A stretch of DNA of 64,000 nucleotides from Fenollaria sporofastidiosus (GCF_943169635.2 NZ_OW968186.1:1240001-1304000); one strand, 5' to 3'; shown: positions 44,047 to 55,079, numbered from the stretch's first letter. The notes: generated from the letters alone by a model not told the origin. Program-made: numbers and translations.

Positions 44047-44050
44047 ATAT

Positions 44051-44385
44051 TTATCCTTTCTTAAGGCTTTTGTTTTGCCTAAATATATATCAGTTTTATT
44101 TATATCATCATCATAAAATACAGAGGTCCTTATAACACCTTGCATTTGGTCTTCTACATACATCTCATTTAAACATATTAGTGCTGCACTATTTAGGCCA
44201 ATGTATCTTGCAGCTAGAGCTGGGTATGCCCTGTCTATATCTTGCGTTGCTGTAAATAGTATGCATCTAATTTTATTTAAGTCTAAATTATTTTCCCTTA
44301 TAATTTCTTTTAATAAAATTATACTTTGATTAATTATTGAACTTGCTGTATTTTGAGCTCCAACCGCTCCTCTAATTACTACCAT
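44051..44385 (-). CDS. aroH: Chorismate mutase, AroH type
   Basis: Converts chorismate to prephenate for Phe and Tyr synthesis. Family motifs: VIRGAVGAQNTASSI near the start, LFTATQDIDRAYPALAARYI and YVEDQMQGVIRTSVFY. About 112 residues. Adding one A in 'aagaaagga' near 44055 would give a TAA at 44051, just before cmk; as sequenced the frame continues into cmk. GTAGGTGATT precedes the ATG. Confidence 0.87.
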
Positions 44386-44393
44386 ACAATCAC

Positions 44394-45623
44394 CTACTCT
44401 ATATTCATAGCTGCCTGATGCGCTGTTGAAAATGCAATCTGAAGATTATATCCGCCCGTCAAAGCGTCAACATCTAAGACTTCACCCACGATGTAGAGAT
44501 TCTTTACTAGTTTTGATTCCATAGTCTTAGGGTCAATCTCTTTTACATTGACTCCGCCAGCAGTAATTATCGCTTCATCAATGCTCCTTAAAGACGCGTA
44601 TTTAAGGTCAAAATGTTTTAGATTATTAACAATGGCCTCTCTTTCAATTTTAGTTATATCACAAGCTTTTTTATAGTAATCTAAATCTATTGATTTTAAA
44701 AATATATTTATTAGCTTCTTTGGAAGTAAATTTTCAAGCACCTTACCAATAGATTTAAGATGTTCCTCAGCAAATATGTGCAAGAGTTTATTATTAATTT
44801 GCTCATAGTTTAAAGCAGGTTTTAAATCTAAGAAAATCTTATATTCTTCGTCATTATCCATATATGAAGAAGCACTTAGGATTATTGGACCAGATATACC
44901 AAAGTGCGTAAATAGCATCTCTCCAAACTCTTTGAATATGAATTTATTCTTTTTATTTACTACACTTACTTGAACATTTCTTAGTGAAAGTCCCATAAGT
45001 TCCAATTTTTCATCTCTGTTTAAATTAGTATTCATAGCAACAAGCGATGCCTTAATCGGCTTTATACTATGACCAAACTGTTGGACTAGTCTATATCCAT
45101 CACCATTAGATCCAGTCACCTTGTAACTCATGCCGCCGCATGCAATTACTAAGTTTCTCGAATAATTTATTGCAGAGTTACTTGTAATCTTAAAAAAATC
45201 ATCTTCTTTAATAAGGTCTTTAACAGTAGTCTCACTTTTGAAGGTGATTTTCAAATCTTTTATAAGCTTTTTGAATAACTCAATGATTTCCATGGCATCG
45301 TCAGATACTGGAAATACACGGTTACCTCTTTCAACTTTAGTTTTACGTCATTATCATTAAAGAATTTGACAAGATCTGTAGCAGTGAAGTTATTTAATGA
45401 ACTATACATAAATTTACTGTTATGAACAATATTTTTAAGTATATTTTCATTATCTGAAAATTACAAATATTGCATCTACCCTTTCCAGTTATCCTGAGTT
45501 TTCTACCTGGGAATTTATTTTTATCATACAGTATTACAGATTTACCTCGCTTTGCACAGTTAATAGCAGCAAAAGTCCTGCAGCACCAGCACCAACTATT
45601 GCTACATCATATACTTTATTCAT
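44394..45623 (-). CDS. HI0933/BaiN-family flavoprotein (frameshifted near start)
   Basis: FAD-binding oxidoreductase of the YhiN/HI0933 family; natural substrate uncertain. N-terminal VYDVAIVGAGAAGL dinucleotide motif, then in the next frame NCAKRGKSVILYDKN and RKLRITGKGRCNI; later ACGGMSYKVTGSNGDGY, LFTHFGISGPIIL and, at the C-terminus, TGGYNLQIAFSTAHQAA. Breaks near 45578, 45465 and 45345; the last 300 residues are in one frame. ATG 45623 overlaps the stop of the regulator gene (ATGA). Confidence 0.88.
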
Positions 45624-46481
45624 TTATCTTCATAAGGATCAAAATCATATATCATAAGACTTATAAATCCTTTCCATTTCAGTTAGATAGTTTTGAGTTG
45701 AATCAAGATTCTTAAAACTTAAACCAGCTATAATGATATTTATCAGAGATAATGGTGCTACGAATGAATCTATAAATAGTATTATGTCATTTTGGCAATT
45801 AATACTAGGTCGCTATTCTTTGCAATAGTCGTATTTGTATTATCTGTAAGCGAGATTACTTTACTACCCTTTGATTTAGCATATTTTAGTATACTTACAG
45901 ATTTCTTTGAATATCTTGGATAACTTATACAGAAGAATGTGTCCTCTTCATTCATGTGTAACATATTTTCATAAACTATGTCATCATCTGAGTTGATAAT
46001 TATGGCGTCTTTACCCATTAGTTTTAGATAAAAGCAAAAGTAGTTAGCAAGAAAAGATGATGTTCTAAGACCTAGAACAAAAATTTTCTGCTTTTATTTA
46101 AGATATCTATCCCCTCAAATAATTTTCTTTATCTAGATCGTTTTTAGTCTCTTTACATCATGCATATCTGTTGTTAAACATGACTCTACTAACTCGTCCA
46201 TAGTTGTTATTTGTCTTAACTTAATTCTGTCAATATTTGATAGACTGATTTTAGCAAGCTCATGAATATCATCTTTTAATTCCTTGTAACCATCATAGCC
46301 TAGAAGTGTAGCAAACCTAACTACTGTTGACTCACTAAGACCAAGCTCTAACGCCAATTTTGAGCTGTTTGAAATGTTGATTTGTGAAAATTATTAAGAA
46401 TATATTCAGCAATCAACCTCTGGCCCTTGCTAAAGTTCATCTTGTTTTGTTCTATCCTATAGATTAAATTTTCTCCATCAT
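45620..46481 (-). CDS. MurR/RpiR family transcriptional regulator (frameshifted)
   Basis: N-terminal HTH_6 domain (NFSKGQRLIAEYILNNF, LALELGLSESTVVRFATLLG) and a C-terminal SIS sugar-phosphate-binding domain (FFCISYPRYSKKSVSILKYA, SKVISLTDNTNT-like). GAAGAGGAG lies before the double ATG at 46481. Breaks near 46370, 46110 and 45785. No sugar gene is beside it, so its regulon cannot be told from here. Confidence 0.87.
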
Positions 46482-46496
46482 TTTCACTCCTCTTCT

Positions 46497-47038
46497 CTAA
46501 AATATAAGTTTTACAAGGTTTATTTTCTGATTTATGAATTCTAATTTAAGAACATTATACTCTGTCTGATCTAATTTTTAGAAACTCGTTAATCGAATCA
46601 TCTTCCAAGCTTCCTTCTTCGTGACCAGGATATGTAGTTATCATTACAATTGCTGCATAGTTAAGTTTATTTATAAGGCATTCTAAAGATTTAATAGTGC
46701 TTACCGATTTAGTGACAATACTTTTATTCGCTCTGGGTAAATAGCCCAAATTATATAGCAAAGTCAACTTTTCATTTATATCTGATAAATCATCATGACT
46801 TTTATTTAAGTATATACAGTTTTGTATGCATATGAATCCAAGAGAGCCTTTAGTGTTTCCAATTGCTTTCTTTTGAATATCATATAAATATATTTTGTTG
46901 TAATTTACAGCATTTTTAAAATTCTTAAACTATCATGCCCATTACCGCAAGTCATATCTACTAATATTTTTGTTTTTAAAATGAGCTTAATAGATAGTCA
47001 ATAAAATGATTTGTGTTATCTAAATATTTGTACTTCAT
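46497..47038 (-). CDS. mnmM: YtqB/MnmM-type SAM-dependent methyltransferase (frameshifted)
   Basis: Resembles the rRNA_methylase (PF06962) family; B. subtilis YtqB (MnmM) methylates the wobble uridine in tRNA. SAM motif LVDMTCGNGHDSL, the family block YNLGYLPRANKSIVT and ITTYPGHEEGSLEDD are seen. Breaks near 46978, 46920, 46570. The ATG overlaps the rluB stop and the end lies just before the regulator gene. Molecular target is by family analogy. Confidence 0.82.
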
Positions 47039-47740
47039 CTAAATGATTCAACTTCTTCTCTTGATAATCTTCTAAACTCTCCAACCTTTAAAGTGCCAAG
47101 CTCTATATCGCCTATCTTGACTCTCTTAAGCATTATGACTTTATATCCTAGTACTTTGAACATATTTCTAACTTGATGATTTCTGCCTTCGCATATTGAA
47201 ATAGATACTAAAGCACTGTCATCATAAACGTTTAGAACCTTAACCAAACTTGGGGCTGTCTTTATACCATCTAGATACACGCCGCTCCTAAGTTTATTAA
47301 GATCATTTTGTTGGGTGCTTTATCAAGTTTAGCGATATATTCTTTTTATATTTCATTTTTGGATGCATTATACTATTAGACCACTGGCCATCATTAGTCA
47401 AAAGCAACAAACCAGTAGTGTTTGCATCAAGTCGCCCAACCGGATAAATTCTTTTTATCTTATAATCATACAAGTCCGAAATGATTTTCTTTGCATATTT
47501 ATCTTTTAATGTTGTAACATAGCCTAAAGGTTTATTTAAGGCAATATATTTTTATCTTTATCGATACTTATTTGTTCGCCATTTAGCTTAACAATATCAG
47601 CCTGTGGATCAACAAAGCATGGCATCTTTTCAACAACTTTATTGTTAACTGTAACTCTCTTTTTCTATAAGTTCATCTGCTCTTCTACGAGAAACCTCTG
47701 CATTTTCAGCTATAAACTTATTTAATCTCACTTTCTCCAT
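47035..47740 (-). CDS. rluB: 23S rRNA pseudouridine synthase, RluB/RsuA type (frameshifted)
   Basis: N-terminal S4 domain ([21 protein letters not shown]), then the synthase domain with ALNKPLGYVTTLKD, the catalytic Asp in VGRLDANTTGLLLLTND and CEGRNHQVRNMFKVLGY. Breaks near 47665, 47550, 47345 and 47310. The start lies within the last codons of scpB. RsuA-family specificity cannot be set from sequence alone. Confidence 0.9.
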
Positions 47741-48265
47741 TATTTTGCCTTTCTATATTAACATCCATATTTAAATCTGGTAATTGTGACAAATCTTCTA
47801 ATCCAAAACTTCTAAGAAAACTTCTGTTGTCCCGTAGAGTATTGGTTTACCAGGTGTATCGAGTCTTCCTACCTCTTCAATTAAACCTTTTCGATTAAGG
47901 TATTTATAGGTCCATCTGATTTAACTGATCTAATTTTTCTACTTCCATCTTTGTAACAGGTTGTTTATAAGCAATTATTGACAGCGTTTCTATAGAAGCA
48001 TTGCTTAGATTGTTCTTTGGTTTTCATTTAGTAATTTTTACATAATCATAATAAATGTCTCTAGTTATTAATTGGTAGCTACTGTTCATCCTTATTATTT
48101 TAAGACCGTCATTTGTTTCATCTAATTCACATCTTAATTTTCTAATTCCTCTTGTGCTAAATCTAAATCGATGTCACAAACTTCACTTATTGCCTTTAAA
48201 TCAAGAGGATCGCCCCATGCAAATAATAAAGACTTAATTATCTGTTTTAAATCACTCACGCTCAT
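47718..48265 (-). CDS. scpB: Segregation and condensation protein B (frameshifted)
   Basis: Winged-helix partner of SMC and ScpA in chromosome condensation. [57 protein letters not shown] and [10 protein letters not shown] are family features. Breaks near 48145, 48025, 47925 and 47905, 47820. It starts within scpA and ends within rluB. Confidence 0.92.
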
Positions 48266-48953
48266 CACCCATGTACGTAAAATTTATATCTGAGAATGTA
48301 GATTCTTGTTCGTAGCTAATAATTTTGCTTTGTATTAATTCTAAAACACTTATAAACAATGTAATAACGTATGCTACGTCAACAATATCAGGTATAAACT
48401 CACTTAATTTTATTTTTGTTCTTTTAAATTTTTAACAATATCATGTGTTACCTTTTAACACTATATTTTTCCTTTTATGCTGCTTGGTTCTTGCTTCAAA
48501 ACAGTTCTCTTATTCGTTAGCAAAGAAACTAAAACTTTTGATAAGTTTTCCAATTCAAAATTTAAATCAAAGTCTCTACATCATTTTCAAGTTCATCCAT
48601 AGGTTTAAAACAAAATTGTTAGACTCTTCATACATTGAATTAAGATATAATGATACATCTTTAAATATCTTATATTCTAAAATATTTTACTTAGTTCAAG
48701 CCTTGGATCTTCTTCTACGTTGTCTTTCTCAACTGGTATGAGCATTTTGACTTTATTTCAAGAAGTCTTGATGCCATTAAAAGAAAGTCACTGCTCATCT
48801 CTACATCAATTTCATCAGAAGTATTGATATAATCAAGAAATTTTCAGTAATTTCGTTTATTGGTATATCAAAGATATCCATCTTCTCTTTATCTATTAAC
48901 TCTAAGAGAACGTCAAAAGGACCCTTATAGTTACTTATCTCGACATTATACAT
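48252..48953 (-). CDS. scpA: Segregation and condensation protein A (frameshifted)
   Basis: Kleisin of the SMC complex. N-terminal YKGPFDVLLELIDKEKMDIF, the SSDFLLMASRLLEIKSKMLIP block and a C-terminal winged-helix half that is in several frames. Breaks near 48845, 48750, 48690, 48605, 48575 and 48430. The start shares a base with the stop of the upstream protease gene (TAATG). Confidence 0.92.
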
Positions 48954-49554
48954 TATACAATTCTTCCTATAAGATCAATCATAAAGGACACCATAGGTAT
49001 CAATATTTTATCTAGAGCTCCGCTCATAATTAACAAAAGTATTAATATGTATCCATATCTTTCATACCTAATTAAATAATACTCATACTTAAGAGGTAAG
49101 AAAGAAAATAATAATTTAGATCCATCTAAAGGTGGTATTGGTATCAAGTTAAAGACTCCAAGTACTATATTGAACCAAAATATGTTCATTAATAATTCAT
49201 AGAAAATTTATTAACATTGATATGCTTTATTAAAACAACTGATATAATAGCTAAAATAAAATTTACAGTCACCCCTGCTATTGATACAAAGAATGTTCCT
49301 ACTTTTCTATTTCTAAAGTTGTTTGGATTTATCATAACTGGTTTTGCCCAGCCAAACTTAAATAAAATTAAGCATATAGTGCCTATAGGGTCTAGGTGGT
49401 GTAGTGGATTTAATGATAACCTTCCATCGTTTTTAGCGGTTTCATCTCCACATAAATACGCTGCAAAACCATGAGCCATTTCATGAGGTATTATGGCAAC
49501 TAGAACAGCTATGGACCTAATAATAAATTCTTGAAATTTTAAATTGCTAAGCAT
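48953..49554 (-). CDS. Site-2 protease family (M50) membrane metalloprotease (frameshifted)
   Basis: About 200 residues, nearly all membrane-embedded. Zinc motif IPHEMAHGFAAY (HExxH) and the second motif LIPIPPLDGSK (NPDG-type). A break near 49190 joins FSMNY to MNIFWFNIVLGVFN. AGAGGTG lies before the ATG. Unlike RseP it lacks a PDZ domain. Substrate unknown; in Firmicutes such genes often sit just before scpA-scpB, as here. Confidence 0.9.
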
Positions 49555-49567
49555 TATTTAAGCACCT

Positions 49568-50847
49568 CTAAAATATGTTTTCTTTTACAGATTTATTTGT
49601 AAAGACAATTGACTTTTGAAGCCTTTTGATTTGTTCTTTTGTTAAAGATTTGTTAGAAGATATTGTGAATAACAAGTCACCCTTAGTTATTTTGTCACCA
49701 ATATTTCTTTCGTTTATTAGGCCTACAGTGTAATCAATTTTATCATCTTTTTAAGTCTGCCAGCACCTAATTCATTTAACATCATAGCGATATTTTTAAG
49801 CATATAGTGGTCAATGAAGCCATCATCGTTAGCTAATATTTCAGTTTTATATCTAGCTTTAGCAAATTTATTTGTATTTTAATGTAAGATGTATCTCCAC
49901 CTTGATTGTGTACAAATTTTAAAACATTTCAAAAGCTGAGCCATTGTCTAAAACATCCATTATTTTACGTTCTACTTCTGTATACTCAAGTTCATCTAAA
50001 TTTGTCAAGAGTTCAAAACTACATGCTTTATTTCTTCATATAAGTCATCATACAATTTATAATTTCCCTTTAAAAGTCGCATACTTCAATTATTTCTAAG
50101 TTGTTTCCGACTCTCTTTCCCAAAGGTTTGTTCATAGATGTAATAATGCATGTTGTATTTCTTTGAAAAGCTTTTGAAATTGCAAGCATAGCTCTAGACA
50201 ACTCTCTAGCTCTATCGATATCTTCCATAAATGCTCCGCTGCCACATTTAACATCTATAACTAAAGAGTCACTTCTAAACTAAATTTTTACTTAAAATTG
50301 AAGATGCTATCAATGGAATCGAGTCAACACTTGCACATACATCTCTAAGAGCATATAATATTTTATCAGCTTTAGCAATGCTTTCAGATTGACTTACTAT
50401 AAAAAATCCTAAATCCTTAGCTGTCTTTTCAATCCATTCATCACTATGATTAACTTCAAATCCTGGTATTGATTCTAGTTTATCTAGAGTGCCACCAGTA
50501 AAACCTAGGCTTCTGCCACTCATTTTTAAAAATTTGTAGCCCATAGATGCGAGTATAGGTCCTAGAATTAAACTAAGTTTATCCCCAACTCCTCCAGTCG
50601 AGTGTTTATCTAAAATATATGAGTCAATACCTTTAAAGTCTATATAGTCACCATTTTCAATTATAGCCTTAGTTAAATAATATGCCTCTTCATCGTTTAA
50701 TCCATTTAAAAAGATGGCCATAAGTAAACTTGATGCTTGATAATCAGCAATTGATTCGTCCAATATACCCTTTATGAAGTAGTTAATGTCGTCTTTATTT
50801 AATACTTTTTTATCTCTTTTCTTTTCTATAATATTAATTACGTTCAT
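49568..50847 (-). CDS. pdp: Pyrimidine-nucleoside phosphorylase (frameshifted in C-terminal half)
   Basis: Salvage enzyme that splits uridine or thymidine with phosphate. DKHSTGGVGDKLSLIL, KMSGRSLGFTGGTLDKLE and YALRDVCASVDSIPLIASSI are the phosphate and substrate-binding signatures. Breaks from 50275 on split the rest; LVIDVKCGSGAFMEDID and the C-terminal domain can be read in other frames. It overlaps nudF by 14 bases. Confidence 0.92.
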
Positions 50848-51386
50848 TTTTAATTTTTAAATAATCATATGCATAATTAATTGCAATTATAGAGCTTGCA
50901 TTTTGCACTTCTCCATATAGGACTTTCTTTTTCAAATCTTCAATCTCAACCTCTTCTAACTCTAAAAACTCACCATCATCAAGATGTTGTTCAGTTTTTA
51001 TTAAGTCTTCCGCAAGGAAAAGATCAATCTTTTCATCAGAATATCCTGGAGATGTATAAAATTCCATAATATACTTAGGGTTTTTGCATAGATATCCTGT
51101 TTCTTCTTCTAATTCTCTTGTTGCAGCTTGTATAGGTGTTTCTTGTACCTCCACTAAGCCTGCAGGCACTTCTAGAAGAGTTTTATCAACAGCTTTTCTA
51201 TACTGTCTTACCATTAATAATTTAGTTCCTTTAATCGCAATTATTACAACTGCTGCTTTGTGTTCTATAATTTCTCTTTTAGAATATTTTTTATTTGGCA
51301 TTTCAATTGTATCAACGCGTAGGCTTAATATTTTGCCTTGATAAATTTTTCGCTTTTTAATGTTTTTCCGGTTCAATATGTTCCAT
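50834..51386 (-). CDS. nudF: NUDIX hydrolase, ADP-ribose pyrophosphatase type
   Basis: Hydrolyses ADP-ribose to AMP and ribose 5-phosphate. NUDIX box GLVEVQETPIQAATREL followed by EEETGYL; VPAGLVE and the SPGYSDEKI segment support the ADPRase subgroup. The frame can start at TTG 51376, but ATG 51386 with GAGGA upstream gives MEHIEPEKTLKSEKIYQGK, the family start, if two single A losses near 51365 and 51350 are assumed. I prefer the ATG. Confidence 0.9.
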
Positions 51387-51387
51387 T

Positions 51388-53036
51388 CTAATCCTCACTT
51401 TTTAATAATTCTTTTGCATTTTCTATTGCTATATCACTTATTTTACCTGAACTTAAAAGTCTTGACAGTTCAAGAACTCTTCCCTCGTAGTCAAGCTTTT
51501 TGATATGACTAATTGTAGCTACATTGTTATTGTCTTTTTCAACTAGATAATGTTCTTTTGCCTTTGCTAATATTTGCGGCAAGTGTGATATTGATATTAT
51601 CTGATATTTTTAGACAGCTCTCAATTTGTTTGCAAGACAAGTTGCTGTATAACCACTTAGTCCTGCGTCTATCTCATCAAATATAATTGTATCTATATTA
51701 TCAAAGCCGGCTCCTAAATTTTTATAGCAAGCATAAGTCTTGACATTTCACCACCAGATATTATTTCACTAATAGGTTTTACAGATTGACCTTTATTAGC
51801 ACTCATCAATATCTCAACTTCATCGTAGCCATTGTCTTTCATATTTTGTTTCTTATCTACAGAAATTTCAACTTGAATATTATTCATATTCAATGTTTTA
51901 ATTCGTTTTCGAGCATTTTGAAATCTTTGTCGCAAAGATCTTTCTCTTAATGCTTAGCTCATCTGCTTTAGCATCATATAATTTTTATCTTCTATTAAGC
52001 TCTTTTCTAAAGCTTCTCTTTCTTTTCTATATTCTTTATCTCTTTAAGTTTTTATCTAGGTTCTCTATATGCATTTATTTCTGCAATAGTATTGCCATAT
52101 TTATATTTTATTTTATTTATCTCATCAAGCCTTTTATTTAATTCATAAAGTCTTTCTTGATCATAATCAATACTTTCCGAAAATACTTTATTTCTTGGTT
52201 TATATCTTTTATTAATTCTTGGTAATCTAATAACTTTTCATACCATAGATTAGCATCTTTTGAATACTCTTTTAAATCATCAACAAAATTGTTTGCGTCA
52301 GATAGCATTGAATCAATACTATAATTGTCACTATCCCTAAGTATTTGATTTATCATGTATGAAGTTTTTGATGTCTTCACTTGAATTCAGTCTTTTGATT
52401 TCTGCTTCTAGCTCAATATCCTCGTTGTCTAAAATTTCAGCTTCATCGATTTCGTTCTTTTGAAATTCGATAAAATCTATTTGATTATCAATTTCTTTTG
52501 ATTACTTGGAAGATTCTTTAATCGTTTATTAGTTTTATCAATTTTATTATATAAATCAATAATTTCGGATAGTAAATTTTATAATCATTATTACCAAAAT
52601 AATCTAGTATATGGATATGTTCGTTCTTGTCTAACAATGTGAACTGTTCCTTTTGTCCTAAAATATTAATGCTTATATTGCTAATATCATTTAATTCTTT
52701 AAGAGTTAAACTAAGATTGTTAAGATAGTTCATACTAGCTTTGTCTCTATATTACTCTCTTTAATATAAGTGGATTCTTTAAATTTGAATTTAATATAGT
52801 GTTAATTCTACTTAGTTTATCCTTATCAATATTAATATGAGCTTCAATTGTTGATGAATCTTTGCCATCTCTTATTTGGTTCTTACTAGCTTTTGCACCA
52901 AGAACTACAGATAAAGCATCAACTATTATAGATTTACCGCTACCTGTTTCACCTGATATTGCAGAAAACCATCATCAAAATCTAATTCCAATGAATCAAT
53001 TATAGCAAAATCTTTAATATATAATTTATTAAGCAT
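51388..53036 (-). CDS. recN: DNA repair protein RecN (multiply frameshifted)
   Basis: SMC-like ATPase that acts at double-strand breaks. MLNKLYIKDFAIIDSLEL, Walker A SGETGSGKSIIVDAL, the coiled-coil middle in pieces, signature EIISGGEMSRLMLAIK, and Walker B TIIFDEIDAGLSG. At least eight breaks, many in T runs. TAGGTGAG lies before the ATG; the stop TAG is followed at once by the nudF start. In Firmicutes tlyA and recN are usual neighbours. Confidence 0.93.
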
Positions 53037-53040
53037 ATAC

Positions 53041-53820
53041 TCACCTACTCAAGGACTCCCTTACTAAACTAATTATATCTATCTTATCATTTACTTTGCA
53101 TCTTCTAAATAAAGCGAGGTATTCTACATTACCACCACCGCCTTCTATTGGCGATTTGCATATATCATTTAGGTACATGCCTTTATTTTTAAAACATAGA
53201 ACAATTTTATTTATTGCATTTATATGTAAATCTACGTCATTAAATATGCCGTTTTCCTTTTTCTTGCCAGACTCGAATTGTGGCTTTATTAAAACTACAA
53301 GACTAGAATCTTCACGTAAAATAGAATTAAATGCATCTACTAATAATGTAATTGAAATAAAGCTAAGATCTGATGTAATTATATCAAATTTATGCTCAAA
53401 TGTATCTTTGCCTATATTCCTGGCATCAAAAGATTCATAAGATATAACCTTGCTATTTCCCCTTATTGATGGATGAAGTTGATCTTTACCGACATCTATT
53501 GCGTAAACCAATTGTGCTCCACATTTTATTAAAACATCTGTAAAGCCTCCAGTTGATGCGCCTATATCTATACACACCTTATCCTTAATTTCTAGTTTAA
53601 ATACATCTATAGCTTTAATCAGTTTAAGTGCACCTCTAGAAACATACTTTTGGATGTCATTATCAGAGTTTATTTTAACAATATCTTTTTCATCGACGTC
53701 ATAGCTTGGAGAATCAATAATTTTGTCATTCACTTGAACAAAACCACCATTAATTAACTTTTTAGCCTTAGTTCTGCTATCAATATTATTTAGTTTGCTT
53801 ATATAAATATCTAATCTCAT
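53041..53820 (-). CDS. tlyA: TlyA-family rRNA 2'-O-methyltransferase
   Basis: 259 residues, intact. N-terminal S4 RNA-binding domain (RLDIYISKLNNIDSRTKAKK), then a FtsJ-like methyltransferase domain with KYVSRGALKLIKAI, DIGASTGGFTDVLIKCGA, DLSFISITLL and LIKPQFESGKKK. Relatives methylate rRNA. It begins one base after oapA ends and is followed 4 bases on by recN, the order seen at OLE loci. Confidence 0.94.
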   Translation of the reverse strand: MRLDIYISKLNNIDSRTKAKKLINGGFVQVNDKIIDSPSYDVDEKDIVKINSDNDIQKYVSRGALKLIKAIDVFKLEIKDKVCIDIGASTGGFTDVLIKCGAQLVYAIDVGKDQLHPSIRGNSKVISYESFDARNIGKDTFEHKFDIITSDLSFISITLLVDAFNSILREDSSLVVLIKPQFESGKKKENGIFNDVDLHINAINKIVLCFKNKGMYLNDICKSPIEGGGGNVEYLALFRRCKVNDKIDIISLVRESLSR

Positions 53821-53821
53821 A

Positions 53822-54427
53822 CTAGTTTTTCTTCTTAAATATGTTCTTAAATTTTAGGATTATCTTAGAAATAAAGAAAATAATTTCTCTATATTTATTT
53901 ATTGCGAGACCTTTGCCTAATGATTTGCCGCCTACTGTGAATCCTGCAACACTCGCTGTTATTAGCGTTCCAATTAAAGCAATGTTTATATCATTAAATT
54001 TGTCATATATTTTACTAAGCAAGCTTGCACCCAGTGCTCCAGATATAATTCCGGCCATATCACCAACAACATCATTACAAAAACTAGAAACTTTATCTGC
54101 ATTTTTTATTAAATCTATTGCTACCTTGCCTTCCTGAATACGGTTAGCTGCCATAGAGTGAAATAATTTTTGCTCTGCACTAGTTACACTTACTCCTACA
54201 ATATCGAACAATATACCAATTAGTATAACGGAAAGCAGTAATATAACGCCAACAAAGATATTAACGTCTTTAAGCAAATGGTCTAATAAATAACTTAAAG
54301 CAACGGACATCATAAATGTAAAGATTGTAATAAGCAATGTCCACTTATAATCAGTCTTTACAGCTTGACGTTTCTTATTTTTTTCAACCTTATTTATACT
54401 TTTCTCTTTATATTTATTCTTAAGCAT
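53822..54427 (-). CDS. oapA: OLE-associated membrane protein A (OapA) candidate
   Basis: 201 residues, about 22 kDa, with four hydrophobic helices (about 29-48, 56-82, 117-140, 147-168) and a Lys-rich N-terminus and C-terminus. Between helices 2 and 3 lies a charged block, HSMAANRIQEGKVAIDLIKN followed by ADKVSSFCNDVVGDMAG. The size, topology and position (directly downstream of the putative OLE RNA and upstream of tlyA and recN) fit OapA, a protein that binds OLE RNA at the membrane and resembles part of some Mg transporters. TAGGAG precedes the ATG. The identification rests on position and topology. Confidence 0.75.
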   Translation of the reverse strand: MLKNKYKEKSINKVEKNKKRQAVKTDYKWTLLITIFTFMMSVALSYLLDHLLKDVNIFVGVILLLSVILIGILFDIVGVSVTSAEQKLFHSMAANRIQEGKVAIDLIKNADKVSSFCNDVVGDMAGIISGALGASLLSKIYDKFNDINIALIGTLITASVAGFTVGGKSLGKGLAINKYREIIFFISKIILKFKNIFKKKN

Positions 54428-54504
54428 TAATTTACTCCTAATATAATATGCGCCTACTATATATTACCTTATTTTATGATATTAAAAACAAGTACTTACA
54501 ATAA

Positions 54505-54528
54505 AAGCTGATAGTTACCTATCAGCTA
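54505..54528 (-). terminator. Terminator-like hairpin at the 3' end of the putative OLE RNA
   Basis: On the minus strand AGCTGATAG, loop GTAA, CTATCAGCT, then TTTTATT. It lies about 80 bases before the oapA start, and may set the RNA 3' end or reduce transcription of the downstream operon. Confidence 0.75.
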
Positions 54529-55073
54529 TAGTGGCAACTAAAAAAGTAAATCTTACGGCTTAGGTCCAGTTGGTTTTCCCTTACTAAGGCTATATGTCAC
54601 CAATCATAGCGGTTTCCCATTAATTTAGTAATTATACTGTTGCCAAATATAATACTGGATTGCCACTTAGTCCGCACTGTAATCCCTTTTTAGTCATCTT
54701 ACGATTTAGTCTAGAAGTTTTCCCAAACAGTATTTTATATCCTTAGCCTCTTTTGCAACTTAGGTTTCGATAACTTTTCTTATTGTCCTCTGGCCACAAG
54801 TTCAATAAAAAGACCTTATCATCCGCACTAGATCACTCAAGGCAAGCTACGCTATTTATAAAAAATAGGTTTACACAAGATAAATCTTATGCCTCCGCGA
54901 CAGCAGGGTCAACGCCTACATGCCGTTGTAGATTGCCCCATCTGTCTTACTCTCAAAGAATGCCCATGACTGGGCGTCACAAGCACAAATCAAGAACTTC
55001 ATCGATACGCTCTTTGGCGGATTTTTAGCCCCGCCTTCATGATATAGAATACTGACTAGAATACTACACCACT
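54505..55073 (-). ncRNA. ole: Putative OLE (ornate, large, extremophilic) RNA
   Basis: About 570 bases without a plausible gene on either strand, preceded by a consensus promoter and followed by oapA. Many local hairpins: CTACA with TGTAG, GCCCA with TGGGC, CTATTT with AAATAG, ATTATA with TATAAT. The ends can pair: TAGTGG at the 5' end (about 55069-55074) with CCACTA near the 3' end (54529-54534). The sequence is more GC-balanced than its surroundings and, unlike most neighbouring genes, shows no sign of decay. OLE RNAs average about 600 nt and precede oapA, often with tlyA and recN nearby. I cannot align it to the family model, so the call rests on structure and gene order. tmRNA and RNase P RNA signatures are absent. 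Confidence 0.72.
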
Positions 55074-55079
55074 AAGTTG

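Noticed and set aside
54783..55028. Open frame of 81 codons on the plus strand across the putative RNA
   Set aside because: No ribosome site, no recognisable protein features, opposite to the promoter, and it lies within the structured region.
54505..55073. tmRNA, RNase P RNA, SRP RNA or 6S RNA as the identity of the structured region
   Set aside because: None of their conserved core sequences or tRNA-like ends were seen, and the gene order points to OLE.
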